Source: Pseudomonas sp. W4I3 (GTDB taxonomy: Bacteria > Pseudomonadota > Gammaproteobacteria > Pseudomonadales > Pseudomonadaceae). Taken from it: DNA of 64,000 nt. This document shows positions 63,278-64,000 of this stretch, one piece after another. Under the pieces are notes generated by a model that saw only the letters and a list, made by a program, of their open reading frames with translations, was not told the DNA's origin and ran no database searches. The position numbers and the translations under genes were made by a program. Within the stretch, counting starts at the first letter, position 1. Each line of letters starts with the position of its first letter. Location of the stretch: NCBI RefSeq assembly GCF_030816195.1, contig NZ_JAUSXS010000001.1:496001-560000 (forward strand). Direction: 5' to 3'.

Positions 63278-64000
63278 TCAGCCTTCGATTTCAATCAGGA
63301 TTTCGCCAGGGTTCACCCGGTCGCCCTTGGCCACGTGCACGGCGCTTACCTTGCCGGCAATTGCGGCCTGCACTTCGGTTTCCATCTTCATGGCTTCAGT
63401 GATCAGCACGGCCTGGCCGGCCTTGACCACGTCGCCTTCCTTGACCAGCACGTCGACGATATTGCCCGGCATCGCCGTGCTGACATGGCCAGGCTCGGTG
63501 GCGTGCTTGCGCTTGCTGCCGCCGCTGCTGACAAACTCATTGAGCGGTTCGAACACCACTTCTTCCGGCATGCCATCGATGGACAGGTAGAAGTGACGCT
63601 TGCCTTCGGCTTTCACACCGACACCGGTGATGTCGACGCGGTAGCTTTCACCGTGCACATCGATGACGAATTCGGTCGGCACGCCTTCGCCACCGGCACG
63701 GGCCACGCCGCCGGCTTCCGGGATCGGCAGCAGCACTTCGGGCGCCAGGGTGCCGGCGTCGCGTTCTTCGAGGAACTTGCGGCCAATGTCCGGAAACATG
63801 GCGTAGGTCAGCACGTCTTCTTCGGACTTGGCCAACGCACCGATTTCACCGCGCAGCTTGGTCATTTCCGGCTTGAGCAGGTCGGCCGGACGCACGTCGA
63901 TCACCTCTTCGCTGCCGATGGCCTGGCGCCGCAGCTTCTCGTTCACAGTGCCTGGCGCTTTGCCGTAGCCGCCTTGCAGGTAAAGCTTCACTTCGTTGGT
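63278..64000 (-). CDS. oadA: Oxaloacetate decarboxylase/pyruvate carboxylase subunit B, C-terminal part
   Basis: The last 240 residues of a biotin-dependent carboxyltransferase subunit; the 5' part lies beyond the window. Visible are the end of the conserved carboxylase domain (VNEKLRRQAIGSEEVIDVRP, PEMTKLRGEIGALAKSEEDV) and a C-terminal biotin carrier domain with VLITEAMKMETEVQA, where the Lys of AMKM carries biotin. In pseudomonads the protein acts with a biotin carboxylase partner as a two-subunit pyruvate carboxylase. A terminator follows. Confidence 0.9.
   Translation of the reverse strand, partial: TNEVKLYLQGGYGKAPGTVNEKLRRQAIGSEEVIDVRPADLLKPEMTKLRGEIGALAKSEEDVLTYAMFPDIGRKFLEERDAGTLAPEVLLPIPEAGGVARAGGEGVPTEFVIDVHGESYRVDITGVGVKAEGKRHFYLSIDGMPEEVVFEPLNEFVSSGGSKRKHATEPGHVSTAMPGNIVDVLVKEGDVVKAGQAVLITEAMKMETEVQAAIAGKVSAVHVAKGDRVNPGEILIEIEG

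Overview
The window is a piece of a Pseudomonas chromosome, most likely from the P. fluorescens group. The evidence is gene order (rubredoxin/rubredoxin reductase, ubiC-ubiA, phoB-phoR, a CNNM/CorC-type protein, phoU-pstB-pstA-pstC-pstS, purE-purK), which I recall as typical of pseudomonads. It also carries many short palindromic repeats of the pseudomonad REP/REPIN type, and coding regions are GC-rich. No rRNA, tRNA, CRISPR array, insertion sequence or prophage was recognised.

Region 1 (1-13.7 kb) is the end of a type VI secretion locus: the 3' part of tssF, then tssG, tssH/clpV, a REPIN, vgrG, an Eag-type chaperone gene, and a 1471-residue PAAR-Rhs effector with an AHH-like nuclease tip and an Imm11-like immunity gene. 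Behind it lies an orphan rhs tip: a near-identical copy of about 680 bp of the Rhs core, joined to a second HNH-superfamily toxin and a Cys-rich putative immunity protein.

Region 2 (13.8-17.8 kb) is housekeeping: an HU protein, rubredoxin reductase, rubredoxin (55 residues), ubiC, ubiA and a small secreted COG4315 protein. Region 3 (17.9-31.4 kb) is the phosphate regulon: phoB-phoR, a CBS-domain membrane protein, a response regulator with a PilZ-like end, phoU, pstB, pstA, pstC, pstS and an MFS transporter. Pho boxes are visible upstream of phoB, pstC and pstS.

Region 4 (31.8-52.1 kb) mixes metabolism with two very large toxin-like genes. Metabolic genes are a thioesterase, an aldose-1-epimerase-like protein, a DUF3299 protein, a YeaQ/YmgE membrane protein, purK-purE, a LysR regulator, aspA, an alanine/glycine:cation symporter and an asparaginase. 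The 1895-residue protein at 33.3-39.0 kb and the two-ORF locus at 47.5-52.1 kb share a similar C-terminal half. The second looks like a single gene split by a one-base frameshift.

Region 5 (52.2-64 kb) holds an acetylpolyamine module (AraC regulator, deacetylase, polyamine-binding protein), a MocR regulator divergent from paiB and two GNAT genes, a homocysteine S-methyltransferase divergent from an ABC binding protein and permease without an ATPase, a short autotransporter, and the biotin-carrier end of an oxaloacetate decarboxylase/pyruvate carboxylase-type subunit. The MocR gene contains a tandem array of 12-bp units, each carrying a DnaA-box-like 9-mer, which is the most unusual small-scale structure here.
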